From contig JAOAPN010000006.1 of NCBI GenBank assembly GCA_025462885.1, positions 248,001-312,000 of the forward strand: DNA of 64,000 nucleotides, given 5' to 3'. The translations under genes were made by a program, and so were the position numbers. The notes under the pieces were generated by a model, which did no database searches, was not told the DNA's origin, and was given only the letters and a program-made list of their open reading frames with translations. This DNA is from Acidobacteriaceae bacterium. GTDB lineage: Bacteria > Acidobacteriota > Terriglobia > Terriglobales > Acidobacteriaceae. Positions 17,073 to 26,600 of this stretch are shown here, piece by piece. Each line of letters opens with the position of its first letter. Within the stretch, counting starts at the first letter, position 1.

Positions 17073-18641
17073 TTGAATTCCGCAACTCTTGAGCCGCAAA
17101 CAGAAGTAAAGAATGAAGTTCTGCACCAGAACCATACCGCTCCCCACGCAGCAACTCCCCAGGCAGCATCCGCCGAAGTTCTCAGCCCCAGCGGCCTTCC
17201 GCTCGTCGCTAACGTCCACTTCACGGACTTCAACATCTCCGATTCTCTGAAGAACCGCCTCACCAGCGCAGGCTTCACGCTGCCCACGCCCGTTCAGGCC
17301 AAGGCCATCCCGCCCGCGCTCGAAGGCGCTGACATCCTTGCCACTGCCTCCACCGGCACCGGCAAGACGCTCAGCTTCCTGATCCCGATGATTCAGCGGA
17401 TGGATGCCAACTCCGTCCCCAGCACCAAGGGCAAGCGCGGTCCTATCCGCGCGCTGATCCTGCTGCCGACGCGCGAACTTGCGATGCAGGTCCTAGAGGC
17501 CTACGCCAAGCTCGTCCCGGGCGCGAAGAATGATGCCGTGCTCGTCTGCGGTGGTCTCTCCGAGAACAACCAGCTCGATCAGCTCGACCGCGGCCCCCGC
17601 CTGGTCGTCGCCACGCCTGGCCGTCTCGAAGACTTCCTCCGTCGCCGTTCGATCAACATCAACTCCGTCGAAATGCTGGTCCTCGACGAAGTCGATCGCA
17701 TGCTGGACATGGGCTTCCTGCCCGCGATCCGCCGCATCGTCGGCGCGCTGCCGAAGACCCGCCAGACCATGTGCTACTCCGCGACGCTCGATGCCAACAT
17801 CCGCGAGATCGTCAAGGACTACGTCAGCAAGCCTGTTCGCATCGAGATCGGCACGACCTCCAAGCCGTCCGACCGCGTTGAGCTTCGCGTCTACACCGTC
17901 ATGCAGGACCAGAAGCTCGGCCTGCTCGACCAGATGCTGCGCGAAGAGGAAGGCACCTTCCTCGTCTTCTCGCGCACCAAGCATGGCGCCGACCGTATCT
18001 CGAAGAAGCTCGAAAAGCTCGGCCACGATGCTGACGTGATTCACGGCGATCGTAGCCAGTCGCAGCGCACTGCCGCTCTCAAGGGCTTTGCAAACGGCAA
18101 GCACCGCGTGCTCGTTGCGACCGACGTTGCAGCGCGTGGTATCGACGTCAACGACATTGCGCACGTCGTCAACTACGACCTGCCCAATGCCTCCGACGAC
18201 TTCGTTCACCGCATCGGCCGCACCGGTCGCGCCGGTAAGAAGGGCGTTGCTACGACCTTCGTCGCGCCGCAGGAGAAGTCCGACGCCCGCAAGCTCGAGC
18301 GCGAATTGAAGATCAAGTTCGAGTGGCGTGAAGCCGATAAGAACCTTGAGAAGGAACTCCGCAACCAGCCGGTCGACACCAACAAGGGTCAGGACCTGAT
18401 GCAGATGGAGACTCGTTCGTGGAAGGGCAACGACCCGATCACGGCCATGACCCCCAACCCCAGCCCTTACAAGTCGGCAGGCGGTGGAAATGGCAATGGC
18501 TTCCGTGGTCGCGGTGGTAACGGCGGCGGCGGTTTCGCTGGCGGTCGCAACGGTGGTGGCGGACGTCCCGGATCCAACGGACGTGCCAGCAGCAACCGTC
18601 CCGGCAGCAGCCGCTCTGGCCCGGCCCGTCGCGGTCAGTAA
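17073..18641 (+). CDS. DEAD-box ATP-dependent RNA helicase with RGG-type tail
   Basis: Unwinds RNA duplexes, typically in ribosome assembly or RNA decay. FTDFNISDSLKNRLTSAGFTLPTPVQAKAIP is the Q-motif; ASTGTGKT motif I; PTRELA Ia; VLDEVDRMLDMGF motif II, reading DEVD instead of DEAD; SATL motif III; HRIGRTGRAG motif VI. The last ~70 residues are Gly/Arg/Asn/Ser-rich (FRGRGGNGGGGFAGG), a known RNA-binding tail type. The TTG start has AAAGGA six bases before it, whereas the ORF-track ATG 84 nt upstream has none. Confidence 0.9.
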   Translation: MNSATLEPQTEVKNEVLHQNHTAPHAATPQAASAEVLSPSGLPLVANVHFTDFNISDSLKNRLTSAGFTLPTPVQAKAIPPALEGADILATASTGTGKTLSFLIPMIQRMDANSVPSTKGKRGPIRALILLPTRELAMQVLEAYAKLVPGAKNDAVLVCGGLSENNQLDQLDRGPRLVVATPGRLEDFLRRRSININSVEMLVLDEVDRMLDMGFLPAIRRIVGALPKTRQTMCYSATLDANIREIVKDYVSKPVRIEIGTTSKPSDRVELRVYTVMQDQKLGLLDQMLREEEGTFLVFSRTKHGADRISKKLEKLGHDADVIHGDRSQSQRTAALKGFANGKHRVLVATDVAARGIDVNDIAHVVNYDLPNASDDFVHRIGRTGRAGKKGVATTFVAPQEKSDARKLERELKIKFEWREADKNLEKELRNQPVDTNKGQDLMQMETRSWKGNDPITAMTPNPSPYKSAGGGNGNGFRGRGGNGGGGFAGGRNGGGGRPGSNGRASSNRPGSSRSGPARRGQ

Positions 18642-18679
18642 GCTCGTAACGAAGCTGTAGGCTTTGCGCTCTCAAAAGA

Positions 18680-18735
18680 AACTGCCGCGTCGCTCCGCAC
18701 GTCAACCAACGTCCCGAGTGCCGCGGCAGTTCTGT
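18680..18735 (+). terminator. Terminator hairpin after helicase
   Basis: Perfect 10-bp stem AACTGCCGCG / CGCGGCAGTT around a 32-nt loop that itself holds ACGT-caacca-ACGT; CTGTTT follows. Confidence 0.6.
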
Positions 18736-18868
18736 TTGCCGAAAGTCAGTCGCCGCTGGCCCTTACTTGACGCCCGGATTCTCCTTGGACATCTCCGTCC
18801 GACGCTCCTAGCGGCTTACAGACCGCAACAGCATCAGCATCCTATCCATGTAAGACTATTCGTATTTT

Positions 18869-20101
18869 ATGGCCACTTTTAAGAAGCTGGAAGAGTCATC
18901 GGTGCCCGCCTCGCCGACACGTTTTGTCGATTCCTCTGCCTCTGTCCTCTTTGATTTATTTCGCGGACTTGCGGCTCTACTCGTGTTCCTCGAACACGGT
19001 CGCAATCTCCTCTTCGTGGACTATCCGGACCTCGTCTCACACCGTCTTCTTCTGGCAGTGCCGTACGTCTTGTGCGGAGCAGGCCATCAAGCCGTTGTTG
19101 TTTTCTTCGTGCTCAGCGGTTACTTCATCAGTGGTGCCGTCTTCAGTGCTGTCCGTCGGAATCAATGGCTTTGGAGTGACTACCTTGTACGCCGTCTTGT
19201 CCGGCTTTGGGTCGTCCTTGTTCCAGCGCTTTTGTTTTGCGCTCTGTGGGACAAGTGGGGCATCTATCTGGGGCACGCGCCTGAACTTTACCGTGGTGCC
19301 GTCCAGAATCATATGCTCAGAGACGTCGGACAATCTCTGACGCCGGGTATTTTCTTTGGGAATCTCTTCTTCCTTCAATCCATTTTTGTAGACACATTCG
19401 GCTCGGACAGCGCCCTCTGGAGCCTGGCGAACGAGTTCTGGTATTACATTCTTTTTCCGCTCGGCTTCTTTGCCTTGCGGCGTTCCACTCGGCTTGCTCA
19501 TCGTCTGCTCTACGGACTGCTCTTTGTCGGCACAGCCTGGCTGGTGCGTGGCGGGATTCTATTCGGGTTTCCCATCTGGCTCGCCGGAACCCTTCTTCTG
19601 TTCGTTCTGCCCCCTCGATTCGACCCACGCCGGGCACGGCTATTACGCGTTGTGTCGACACCCGTCTATTTGTTGCTCCTTTTCTTTCTGGCAAAGGTTC
19701 ACGGAATTCCGGGTCTTGTCAGCGACTATCTCCTCACGGTAGCTACCTTCGCCTTCCTCTGGATACTCCAGTCTGCGAACCATCGGTCGGACCCTAAATC
19801 TCCGTTCGTTCGTTTCTCCCGCGAGCTGGCGCGGTTTTCCTACACTTTGTACGCCGTGCATATTCCGCTGCTCGTATTTATGGCGTCGCTTACTATCGGC
19901 GATACCCGCTGGATCCCAACGCCCGCCCACATCCTTGCGGGCCTCGGCCTTGGCTTGGTCACCTTGTTCTACGCCTTTGCACTCGCATCGTTTACGGAGT
20001 TTCGGACCGACGCTGTCCGAAGAAGAATCGAAAAATTATTGCGTCTCCCGTCTCCTCGCTCGTCTTTACCATCAAATCCCAACATGACTCCGTCTCCATA
20101 G
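18869..20101 (+). CDS. Acyltransferase-3 (OafA/NolL-like) membrane protein
   Basis: 410 residues with ~10 hydrophobic helices. FDLFRGLAALLVFLEHGRNLLF contains the conserved R-G and His of the first helix of acyltransferase-3, followed by VVFFVLSGYFISG and YLVRRLVRLW (the R/K-x10-H and SGF-type motifs). Members transfer acetyl or similar groups to extracytoplasmic sugars such as O-antigen. SYTLYAVHIPLLVF near residue 330 is the usual late motif. It lies near the glycan genes and just upstream of a cytosolic acetyltransferase. The acceptor is unknown. Confidence 0.85.
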   Translation: MATFKKLEESSVPASPTRFVDSSASVLFDLFRGLAALLVFLEHGRNLLFVDYPDLVSHRLLLAVPYVLCGAGHQAVVVFFVLSGYFISGAVFSAVRRNQWLWSDYLVRRLVRLWVVLVPALLFCALWDKWGIYLGHAPELYRGAVQNHMLRDVGQSLTPGIFFGNLFFLQSIFVDTFGSDSALWSLANEFWYYILFPLGFFALRRSTRLAHRLLYGLLFVGTAWLVRGGILFGFPIWLAGTLLLFVLPPRFDPRRARLLRVVSTPVYLLLLFFLAKVHGIPGLVSDYLLTVATFAFLWILQSANHRSDPKSPFVRFSRELARFSYTLYAVHIPLLVFMASLTIGDTRWIPTPAHILAGLGLGLVTLFYAFALASFTEFRTDAVRRRIEKLLRLPSPRSSLPSNPNMTPSP

Positions 20102-20219
20102 AAAATTACCTCGGCCATGGTGGCTCTTAGGTTGATGAGGCCCCATGCCCCCAATGCCTGGCTGCTAGAATTGCCTGAGTTCCAATAGGTTTATCAATAG
20201 CTCTAGTCCAGGGATCGGT

Positions 20220-20795
20220 ATGTCGAAGCTCTCACAGGATCTCGCCCGCTACAAAGCTAAAGGCTTCAAAGGAAGGCAGCTTTGGCTGAATCCCACGGTC
20301 TGGTCGATCGTCACGTATCGCCTGGGAAACTGGCTGTACACGACCCAGCCGGGCGTCCTCGTTCGCATCCCGGCGAAGATCGTCTACTTCGTCGCCAATA
20401 TGTTCTGTGAAGTGGTGATGGAGATGTGTATCGACGCGCAGGCCACCATCGGCGGCGGAATCTGCTTCGGCCACATCGGCGGCATTCATATCAATCCGGG
20501 CGCAATCATCGGAGACAACTGCGATATCGCCCACCGCGTCACCATCGGAACGTCCGCCATGGGCCGCAAAGGTGCGCCGGTGCTGGGCGATAACGTCTAT
20601 GTCGGAACGGGCGCCACGCTCATCGGGAGACTCAAAATTGGCAGCGGAGCGAAGATCGCCGCCAATACGCTGGTGATCGGCAACGTGCCGGAAGGTGCAA
20701 CCGTAATCGGTGTGCCCGGTCGTGTCTTTCCAGCTCCACCCAAGGCAGCGCCACCATCCCCTGCTTCAGAAGTAGAAGCAGCCACTGCCTCCTGA
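20220..20795 (+). CDS. Serine-O-acetyltransferase-like hexapeptide transferase
   Basis: 191 residues. The hexapeptide coil runs from CIDAQATIGGGICFGHIGGIHINPGAIIG to GSGAKIAANTLVIGNVPEGATVIGVPGRVF, as in CysE and in EPS-locus relatives. The N-terminus is short, without the full alpha-helical domain of true CysE, and includes hydrophobic stretches (VYFVANMFCEVVMEM). AGGGA precedes the ATG. A Pro/Ala-rich tail ends the protein. Either serine acetylation for cysteine synthesis or sugar acetylation is possible; the short N-terminus and location favour the latter. Confidence 0.75.
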   Translation: MSKLSQDLARYKAKGFKGRQLWLNPTVWSIVTYRLGNWLYTTQPGVLVRIPAKIVYFVANMFCEVVMEMCIDAQATIGGGICFGHIGGIHINPGAIIGDNCDIAHRVTIGTSAMGRKGAPVLGDNVYVGTGATLIGRLKIGSGAKIAANTLVIGNVPEGATVIGVPGRVFPAPPKAAPPSPASEVEAATAS

Positions 20796-20958
20796 TCGCA
20801 CTGCGACAGCGCGGCCTCGTGGAGACGGCGTCGAAGCAGCAGGGACCGAAAACAGAGCAGATAGCGGGCAGTTCTGTAACTTTCCGGGCCAAACTCGGCG
20901 AAATCGCGCTTCCTCACAGTCTTTAAACACTGTTGCCCTATAAAATAAGAGAAAACCT

Positions 20959-22596
20959 ATGATCTCTGTATCCAATGTCACCATGCGCTACGGCTCCAAG
21001 CTCCTCTTTGAGGATGTCTCCGTCACCTTCACCACTGGCCGCCGCTACGGCCTTACCGGCCCCAACGGCGCTGGCAAATCCACCTTTATGAAGTGCCTGA
21101 CCGGCGAGATCGACCCGCAGAAGGGCACCGTCGTACGTCCCCGCAAGATCGGCGTTCTCTCCCAGGACCAGTACGCCTTTGACGCGTACCGCTGCATCGA
21201 CACGGTCATCATGGGCAACAAAGCTCTCTGGGCCGCCCTCGAAGAGCGCGAGATTATCTACAACAAGCCCGAGATGACCGATGAAGACGGCTCACGCCTC
21301 GGCGAACTCGAAGGCGTCGTCGGCGACGAAGACGGCTATGAGGCCGAGTCCAACGCCGCCGTCCTGCTGCAGGGGCTCGATATTCCCGACGAGCTGCACG
21401 AGCGCAAGATGTCCGAGCTGCAGGGTGGCCAGAAGGTCCGCGTCCTGCTCGCCCAGGCTCTCTTCGGCAACCCGCAGGCGCTGCTGCTGGACGAACCGAC
21501 GAACTATCTCGACCTCGAATCCATCCACTGGCTGCAGGACTTCCTGACCCGCTACAACGGCACCGTCATCACCATCTCGCACGATCGCCACTTCCTTAAC
21601 AACGTCTGCACCCACATCGCCGATATCGATTACGAGACCATCATCACGTACAACGGTGGCTACGACGACATGGTCTTCCAGAAGACCAGCGTCCGCACCC
21701 GCATCGAGAGCCAGAACGAACAGCGCGAGAAGAAGATCGCCCAGTTGAACGACTTCATCGCTCGCTTCTCCGCCGGTACACGGTCATCGCAGGTCAATTC
21801 GCGTAAGAAGGAAGTCGAGCGCCTCGCCACCTCCGAGCTGGCTCGCTCCAATATCGCCCGCCCCTTCATCGCCTTCAAGATGGAGCGCCCCTCCGGCAAG
21901 ACGGTCGTCGAGTTCGAGCACGTCAACAAGTCCTACACCCAGAAGGACGGCAAGGTCGAGCACGTCATCAACGACTTCTCCGCCTCCGTCAACCGCGGCG
22001 ACAAGGTCATCCTCATGGGCCGCAACGGACAAGGGAAGACCACGCTGCTCAAGGCACTGCTCGCCAACGGCCCCGGCATCGAAGAGAAGGATGTCTCCAT
22101 CGACTCCGGCTCGGTCAAATGGGGCCACGAGGTCTCGATCGGCTACTTCGCCCAGGACCATAAGGGTTCCATCCAACTCGGCATGACCGCCTCGGACTGG
22201 CTCCACCAGTTCGATCCCTCGGCCACCAAGGAAGATATTCGCGGCATCCTCGGACAGATGCTCTTCAAGGGTGAAGAAGGCCTGAAGAAGACCGACGCGC
22301 TGTCGGGAGGAGAGGCGGCCCGCCTGCTCTTCTGCAAGATCATGCTGCAGAAGCCGAACGTGCTGGTGCTCGATGAGCCCACCAACCACCTTGATCTGGA
22401 GAGCATCAACGCCCTCAACCAGGCGATCCAGAAGTACGAAGGGACGGTCTTCCTCGTCACCCACGACCAGGATTTGATTGAAGAAGCCGGTACCCGCATC
22501 TGGCACTTCGAAGGCGGCCCCACCAGCTTCCACATCACCGACCACAAGGGCCCATACGAAGAGTATCAACAGCAGTTAGCTATTGCCGCAAAGTAG
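20959..22596 (+). CDS. ABC-F family ATPase (YbiT/EttA-like)
   Basis: 545 residues with two ABC cassettes and no membrane domain, the ABC-F arrangement; family members act on ribosomes. Cassette 1: GPNGAGKST near residue 35, LQGGQKVRVLLAQAL, LLLDEPTNYLD. Cassette 2: GRNGQGKTT near residue 355, LSGGEAARLLFCKIML, VLDEPTNHLD. A charged linker (ESQNEQREKKIAQLNDFIARFSAGTRSSQVNSRKK) is the P-site tRNA-interaction motif. The opening MISVSNVTMRYGSKLLFEDVSV is most like YbiT. A copy of its last 12 codons follows the stop. Confidence 0.92.
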   Translation: MISVSNVTMRYGSKLLFEDVSVTFTTGRRYGLTGPNGAGKSTFMKCLTGEIDPQKGTVVRPRKIGVLSQDQYAFDAYRCIDTVIMGNKALWAALEEREIIYNKPEMTDEDGSRLGELEGVVGDEDGYEAESNAAVLLQGLDIPDELHERKMSELQGGQKVRVLLAQALFGNPQALLLDEPTNYLDLESIHWLQDFLTRYNGTVITISHDRHFLNNVCTHIADIDYETIITYNGGYDDMVFQKTSVRTRIESQNEQREKKIAQLNDFIARFSAGTRSSQVNSRKKEVERLATSELARSNIARPFIAFKMERPSGKTVVEFEHVNKSYTQKDGKVEHVINDFSASVNRGDKVILMGRNGQGKTTLLKALLANGPGIEEKDVSIDSGSVKWGHEVSIGYFAQDHKGSIQLGMTASDWLHQFDPSATKEDIRGILGQMLFKGEEGLKKTDALSGGEAARLLFCKIMLQKPNVLVLDEPTNHLDLESINALNQAIQKYEGTVFLVTHDQDLIEEAGTRIWHFEGGPTSFHITDHKGPYEEYQQQLAIAAK

Positions 22597-22615
22597 CCTG
22601 AGCGCGCAGCGTCTA

Positions 22616-22651
22616 GAGTATCAACAGCAACTAGCCATCGCCGCAAAGTAG
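22616..22651 (+). pseudogene. Vestigial duplicate of the ABC-F gene 3' end
   Basis: 36 bp reading EYQQQLAIAAK-stop, the same 11 residues and stop as the gene end 20 bp upstream. The copies differ at four bases, all synonymous (CAG/CAA, TTA/CTA, GCT/GCC, ATT/ATC). The sequence therefore drifted under protein-level selection before becoming non-coding, as expected for a scar left when another allele replaced the resident gene. Confidence 0.75.
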
Positions 22652-22672
22652 GAGAGTCATATAAACGGGTGC

Positions 22673-22698
22673 CCCATGTCCCGACTCTGGGACATGGG
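22673..22698 (+). repeat. REP-like perfect hairpin
   Basis: Perfect 10-bp stem CCCATGTCCC / GGGACATGGG with a GACTCT loop, directly after the ABC-F 3'-end scar. It could terminate that transcript, but there is no T-run. No second copy is present in this window. Confidence 0.5.
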
Positions 22699-22818
22699 CA
22701 TTCGCAAAGCGAACCGCCCTCTTCTCCCAGCCTCAAATCCACTCCCAAACCCGCAGTGCCCTCTTGGCTAGAAGTGGGATACTGGTCCTGCAAGACTTTT
22801 AGAAAAAGAGAACACTCA

Positions 22819-23220
22819 ATGCCCGCACTTGACCCCCAGATCCCACGCGGTAAGAACGTCCTCGGCCAGCTCCTCGACACCTGTGGGTGCGACCCCATGA
22901 CCGGCTTCTACCGCGACGGCTGCTGCAACACCGGGCCTGAAGACATCGGTGTTCACACCATCTGCTGCGTCGTCGACGCGCCATTTCTGGCCGCCTCCAA
23001 AGCTCTCGGCAACGACCTCTCCACCCCGATGCCCCAGTACGGCTTCGCAGGCCTCAAGCCCGGCGACCGCTGGTGCGTCTGCGCCGCCCGTTGGCTGCAG
23101 GTGCAGCAAGCCGGAGCCGCCTGCCCTGTCGTTCTGGAAGCCACCCACGAGAACACCTTGCAGATCGTCCCCTTCGAGTTGCTGATCCAGTACGCGATCA
23201 TCCCGAGCCAGCTCCACTAA
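22819..23220 (+). CDS. DUF2237 family protein
   Basis: 133 residues from MPALDPQ; the 50 extra ORF-track residues upstream run through a hairpin and are not part of the family. NVLGQLLDTCGCDPMTGFYRDGCCNTGPEDIGVHTICCVV and YGFAGLKPGDRWCVCAARW are characteristic of DUF2237. The several Cys in the first half suggest metal or redox chemistry, but the family function is unknown. The context gives no further hint. Confidence 0.88.
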   Translation: MPALDPQIPRGKNVLGQLLDTCGCDPMTGFYRDGCCNTGPEDIGVHTICCVVDAPFLAASKALGNDLSTPMPQYGFAGLKPGDRWCVCAARWLQVQQAGAACPVVLEATHENTLQIVPFELLIQYAIIPSQLH

Positions 23221-23653
23221 AGCTCCGGAACGCGATCAGGAAACAGAGGCTCGTGGGTATCGTCTCCCAGGGTGCCGGGGCTACCCGTCGGAGTTGTCCG
23301 TCTAAAATCACGTCGATTCGCAGTTAGCGGCACTCGGCGATGCAGCATCACGCGGCATCCGCGCATCGGGCGAATGTGGTCGGATCAGCCAGCGCCCATC
23401 TGGTCAATTGTTAACAGAATGTTAATAAAGCTATAGGCCGATGGTGTGGGAAGTCTCAGGAATATGCTTTGTCCTTGACACACTCCGCGCGCTCAGCGAC
23501 CTTTAAGGCATTACAACAAATCCAGTTTTAGTCGTAAACAATGCGCCCACCTCTTCGGAGCAAGGACGCACAAGACTTTACAAGCAGACAATCTGCCATC
23601 AGTTCACACACCGCATCTTTGTTATCGGTGTCTTTCAAGGAGACCTCCACGCA
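23221..23653 (+). promoter_or_regulatory. Upstream region of TonB receptor with a TTAACA dyad
   Basis: 433 bp without a convincing gene. TTAACA-GAA-TGTTAA at 23411-23425 is a perfect operator-like dyad in an AT-rich patch. TTGACA occurs at about 23475, but I could not place a good -10 at proper spacing. Confidence 0.4.
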
Positions 23654-26600
23654 ATGAAATCCTCTTCCTTTTGTAGGCAGCTTCTCACCCTTGCTGCTTC
23701 TGCCATGTTTCTCGCCGGAGCCATTATTCCGGCATCGGCCCAGAACGCAGCTCTCGGTAACCTGGCTGGCACCGTTCGTGATACACAGGGCGCCATTATT
23801 CCCAACGTGACCGTCGTTGTAACCAACCTCGGCACCGGCGCTGTCCGCAACCTGACCACCAACGGCGACGGCTACTACTCCGCCGACTTCCTGCAGCCGG
23901 GCCAGTACGAAGTCGTCCTCGGCGGCGGCTCCTTCGGCAAGATTGATCGTAAGAACATTCCCGTCACCGTCGGCAGCACCATCACGGTAGACGCCGCCCT
24001 GCCCAACGCCGGAGTTTCGACCGAAGTTGTCGTCTCCAGCGACGCGCCCCTGATCGAAACCGAGAAGGTGGAAGTCTCCCAGAACGTCGGCCAGAACCTG
24101 GTCTCGAACCTGCCCGTCAACGGCCGCCGCTACGACAACTTCGTGCTGCTGACCCCGAACGTCGTTCCGGACGGAGCCTCCGGTCTTATCTCCTACCGCG
24201 GCATCTCCGGTATCTACAACACCAACCTGATCGACGGTGCCAACAACCAGCAGGCCTTCTTCTCGGAAGCCCGCGGCCGCGCCATCGGCGCACCTTACGT
24301 CTTCTCGCAGGACTCCATCAAGGAGTTCCAGTCCTCCACCTCGGGCTACTCGGCTGAGTTCGGTCAGGCCGCCGGCGGACAGATCAACGCCATCACCAAG
24401 TCCGGTACCAACGCCACCCACGGAGACCTTTTCTACTACCTCCGCTACCCCTCGCTGAACGCACTCGATCCGCTGTCGAAGTTCCAGGGACGTCAGGTTG
24501 GTGGTAACCCCTTCCTGCTGACCCCGACCGTCCACCAGCAGCAGCAGTTCGGCGGTTCCGTCGGCGGTCCCATCATCAAGGACAAGCTGTTCTACTTCTT
24601 TACCTACGACGGCTTCCGCAAGGTTAACCCGCTGCTGTATACCTCCTCGCTTCCCGCAGCTACCCTCAATGGATATGTCTGCCCCACGGCGGTCTCAGCC
24701 ACGCAGTGCGCTGCGGTCAAGACCTTTATCCTCGCCCAGCAGGTCGCTGCGTCGCGCAACTTGAAACAGGATATTTACTTCCCGCGTCTGGACTATCAGC
24801 TCAACGGCAACAACCACCTCAGCGCTGAATTCAACTTCCAGAACTACAACCAGCCCAACGGTTACACCACCTCGGCGACCAATAACAACAGCTCTCCTAC
24901 CACCAATGGCCGTGCCGACTTCCACGAACGCATCTTCGTTGCCAACTGGGAAAGCGTCGTCTCTTCCCGTTCGGTGAACTCGGCTCGTTTCCAGTGGGCT
25001 CGCGATCTCGAAGTAACCTCCGCCAACGCCCCCGGCCCCAACGTCTCCCTTTCGGGAATCGTCGCTTACGGTATGCCTAATGCGTTGCCTCGTGGCGCCT
25101 TCCCTGACGAACATCGCTGGCAGGCTGCTGACACCTTCTCGACCACCCGCGGCAAGCACAGCCTGAAGGTGGGTGTCGATCTCAACTTCATCCACGAGCA
25201 GATTCAGAACCTCTTCCAGGGCGGCGGGCTTTATAGCTACGGCCTCCTCAACGGTCAGTGCCTTAACAGCCAGACGGCCGGCTGCACACCCATCACCAAT
25301 GCCAGCTACGGCGCCTTTGTCGGATACGTCAAAGACCTTTACGGTCTTGACGGCGGACGTCACTACACCAACTTCACCCAGGTGAACGACCCGATTACCG
25401 GCAAGGGAATCGACGATTTCTGGAACAAGGATCTCTCTGCCTTCGTGGAAGATTCCTGGAAGATCAGTTCCAAGCTGCTCATCAGTGCCGGTGTTCGTTA
25501 TGACACGCAGCTTGTACCTCAGCCTCAGCGCCCCTACACCAACAGCGCTAACGGCGCACTCAGCCCACTTGGCAACTCTGTTACCAGCTTCATCAACACC
25601 AACTACAAGATGATTCAGCCCCGCATTGGCTTCGCGTGGTCTCCTTACAGCACCGGGACGGTAGTACGTGGCGGCTACGGCATCTTCTATGGCCTCAGCA
25701 GCAACTCCACCTTCTACGCGACACGCGTCGAAAACGGCGTCTTCCAGCAGCAGTACAACTACGTTCCCACCACCACGGCCGGTATCGTATATCCTGCCGG
25801 ATCTCCCCAAAACATCGGTGTTCTCTTCACGCCGCCAGGACCGGCTCTCGCTGCTCCCTTCGCAGGAGCCCCGGTTACCACGGTCCAGTCACCTGGCGCA
25901 GGACAGTCTTTTGCCTTCCGCGGACAGGATAAGCGCTTCACCAATCCCTACACTCACTCCTTTGACCTTGCGGTCGAGCAGGAGCTTCCGTTCCACGTCA
26001 GCCTCACGATCGCCTACGTTGGAACGCGCGGTATGAAGCTGCCGTACTTCATTGACTCGAACCTGCCCAAGGCGAACCAGAGCCGTACCTATACGGTCAC
26101 GGAAGCCAATGGCACCACCTCGCAGGTCACCGTGCCGTTCTACGCCGCCACCAACCCCCGTCCCTCGCCGAATGATGGCATCATCCTCACCGGTTACAGC
26201 GGAATCAACTCCTGGTATCACTCGATGGCGACCTCGATCCGCAAGCCGATGTCCCACGGTCTGGAATTGCTCGTCAACTACACCTGGGCCAAGGCCATCG
26301 ACGGCAGCCAGGTTTCGGGTCAGAACGGTACCTTCAACGGAACCAATACGATCCTCGATCCTTTCAATCTGAAGAATCCGGGCACCCTGACCGAGTACAC
26401 GCGCTCGGACCTCGACATGCGCGGACGTTTTGTCGGAAGCATGGTCTATACCCCGACCTTCGCCTTCGCCAATCGCTACGCTCGCCTCGCTGCCAACGGC
26501 TGGTCACTCTCCGGTACCGCTACGGAGCAGACGGGTCTTCCTCTCACCGCTAACATGTCGGGCAACGTCACCGGTGGTATCGATGGCGGTGTGACCGGAG

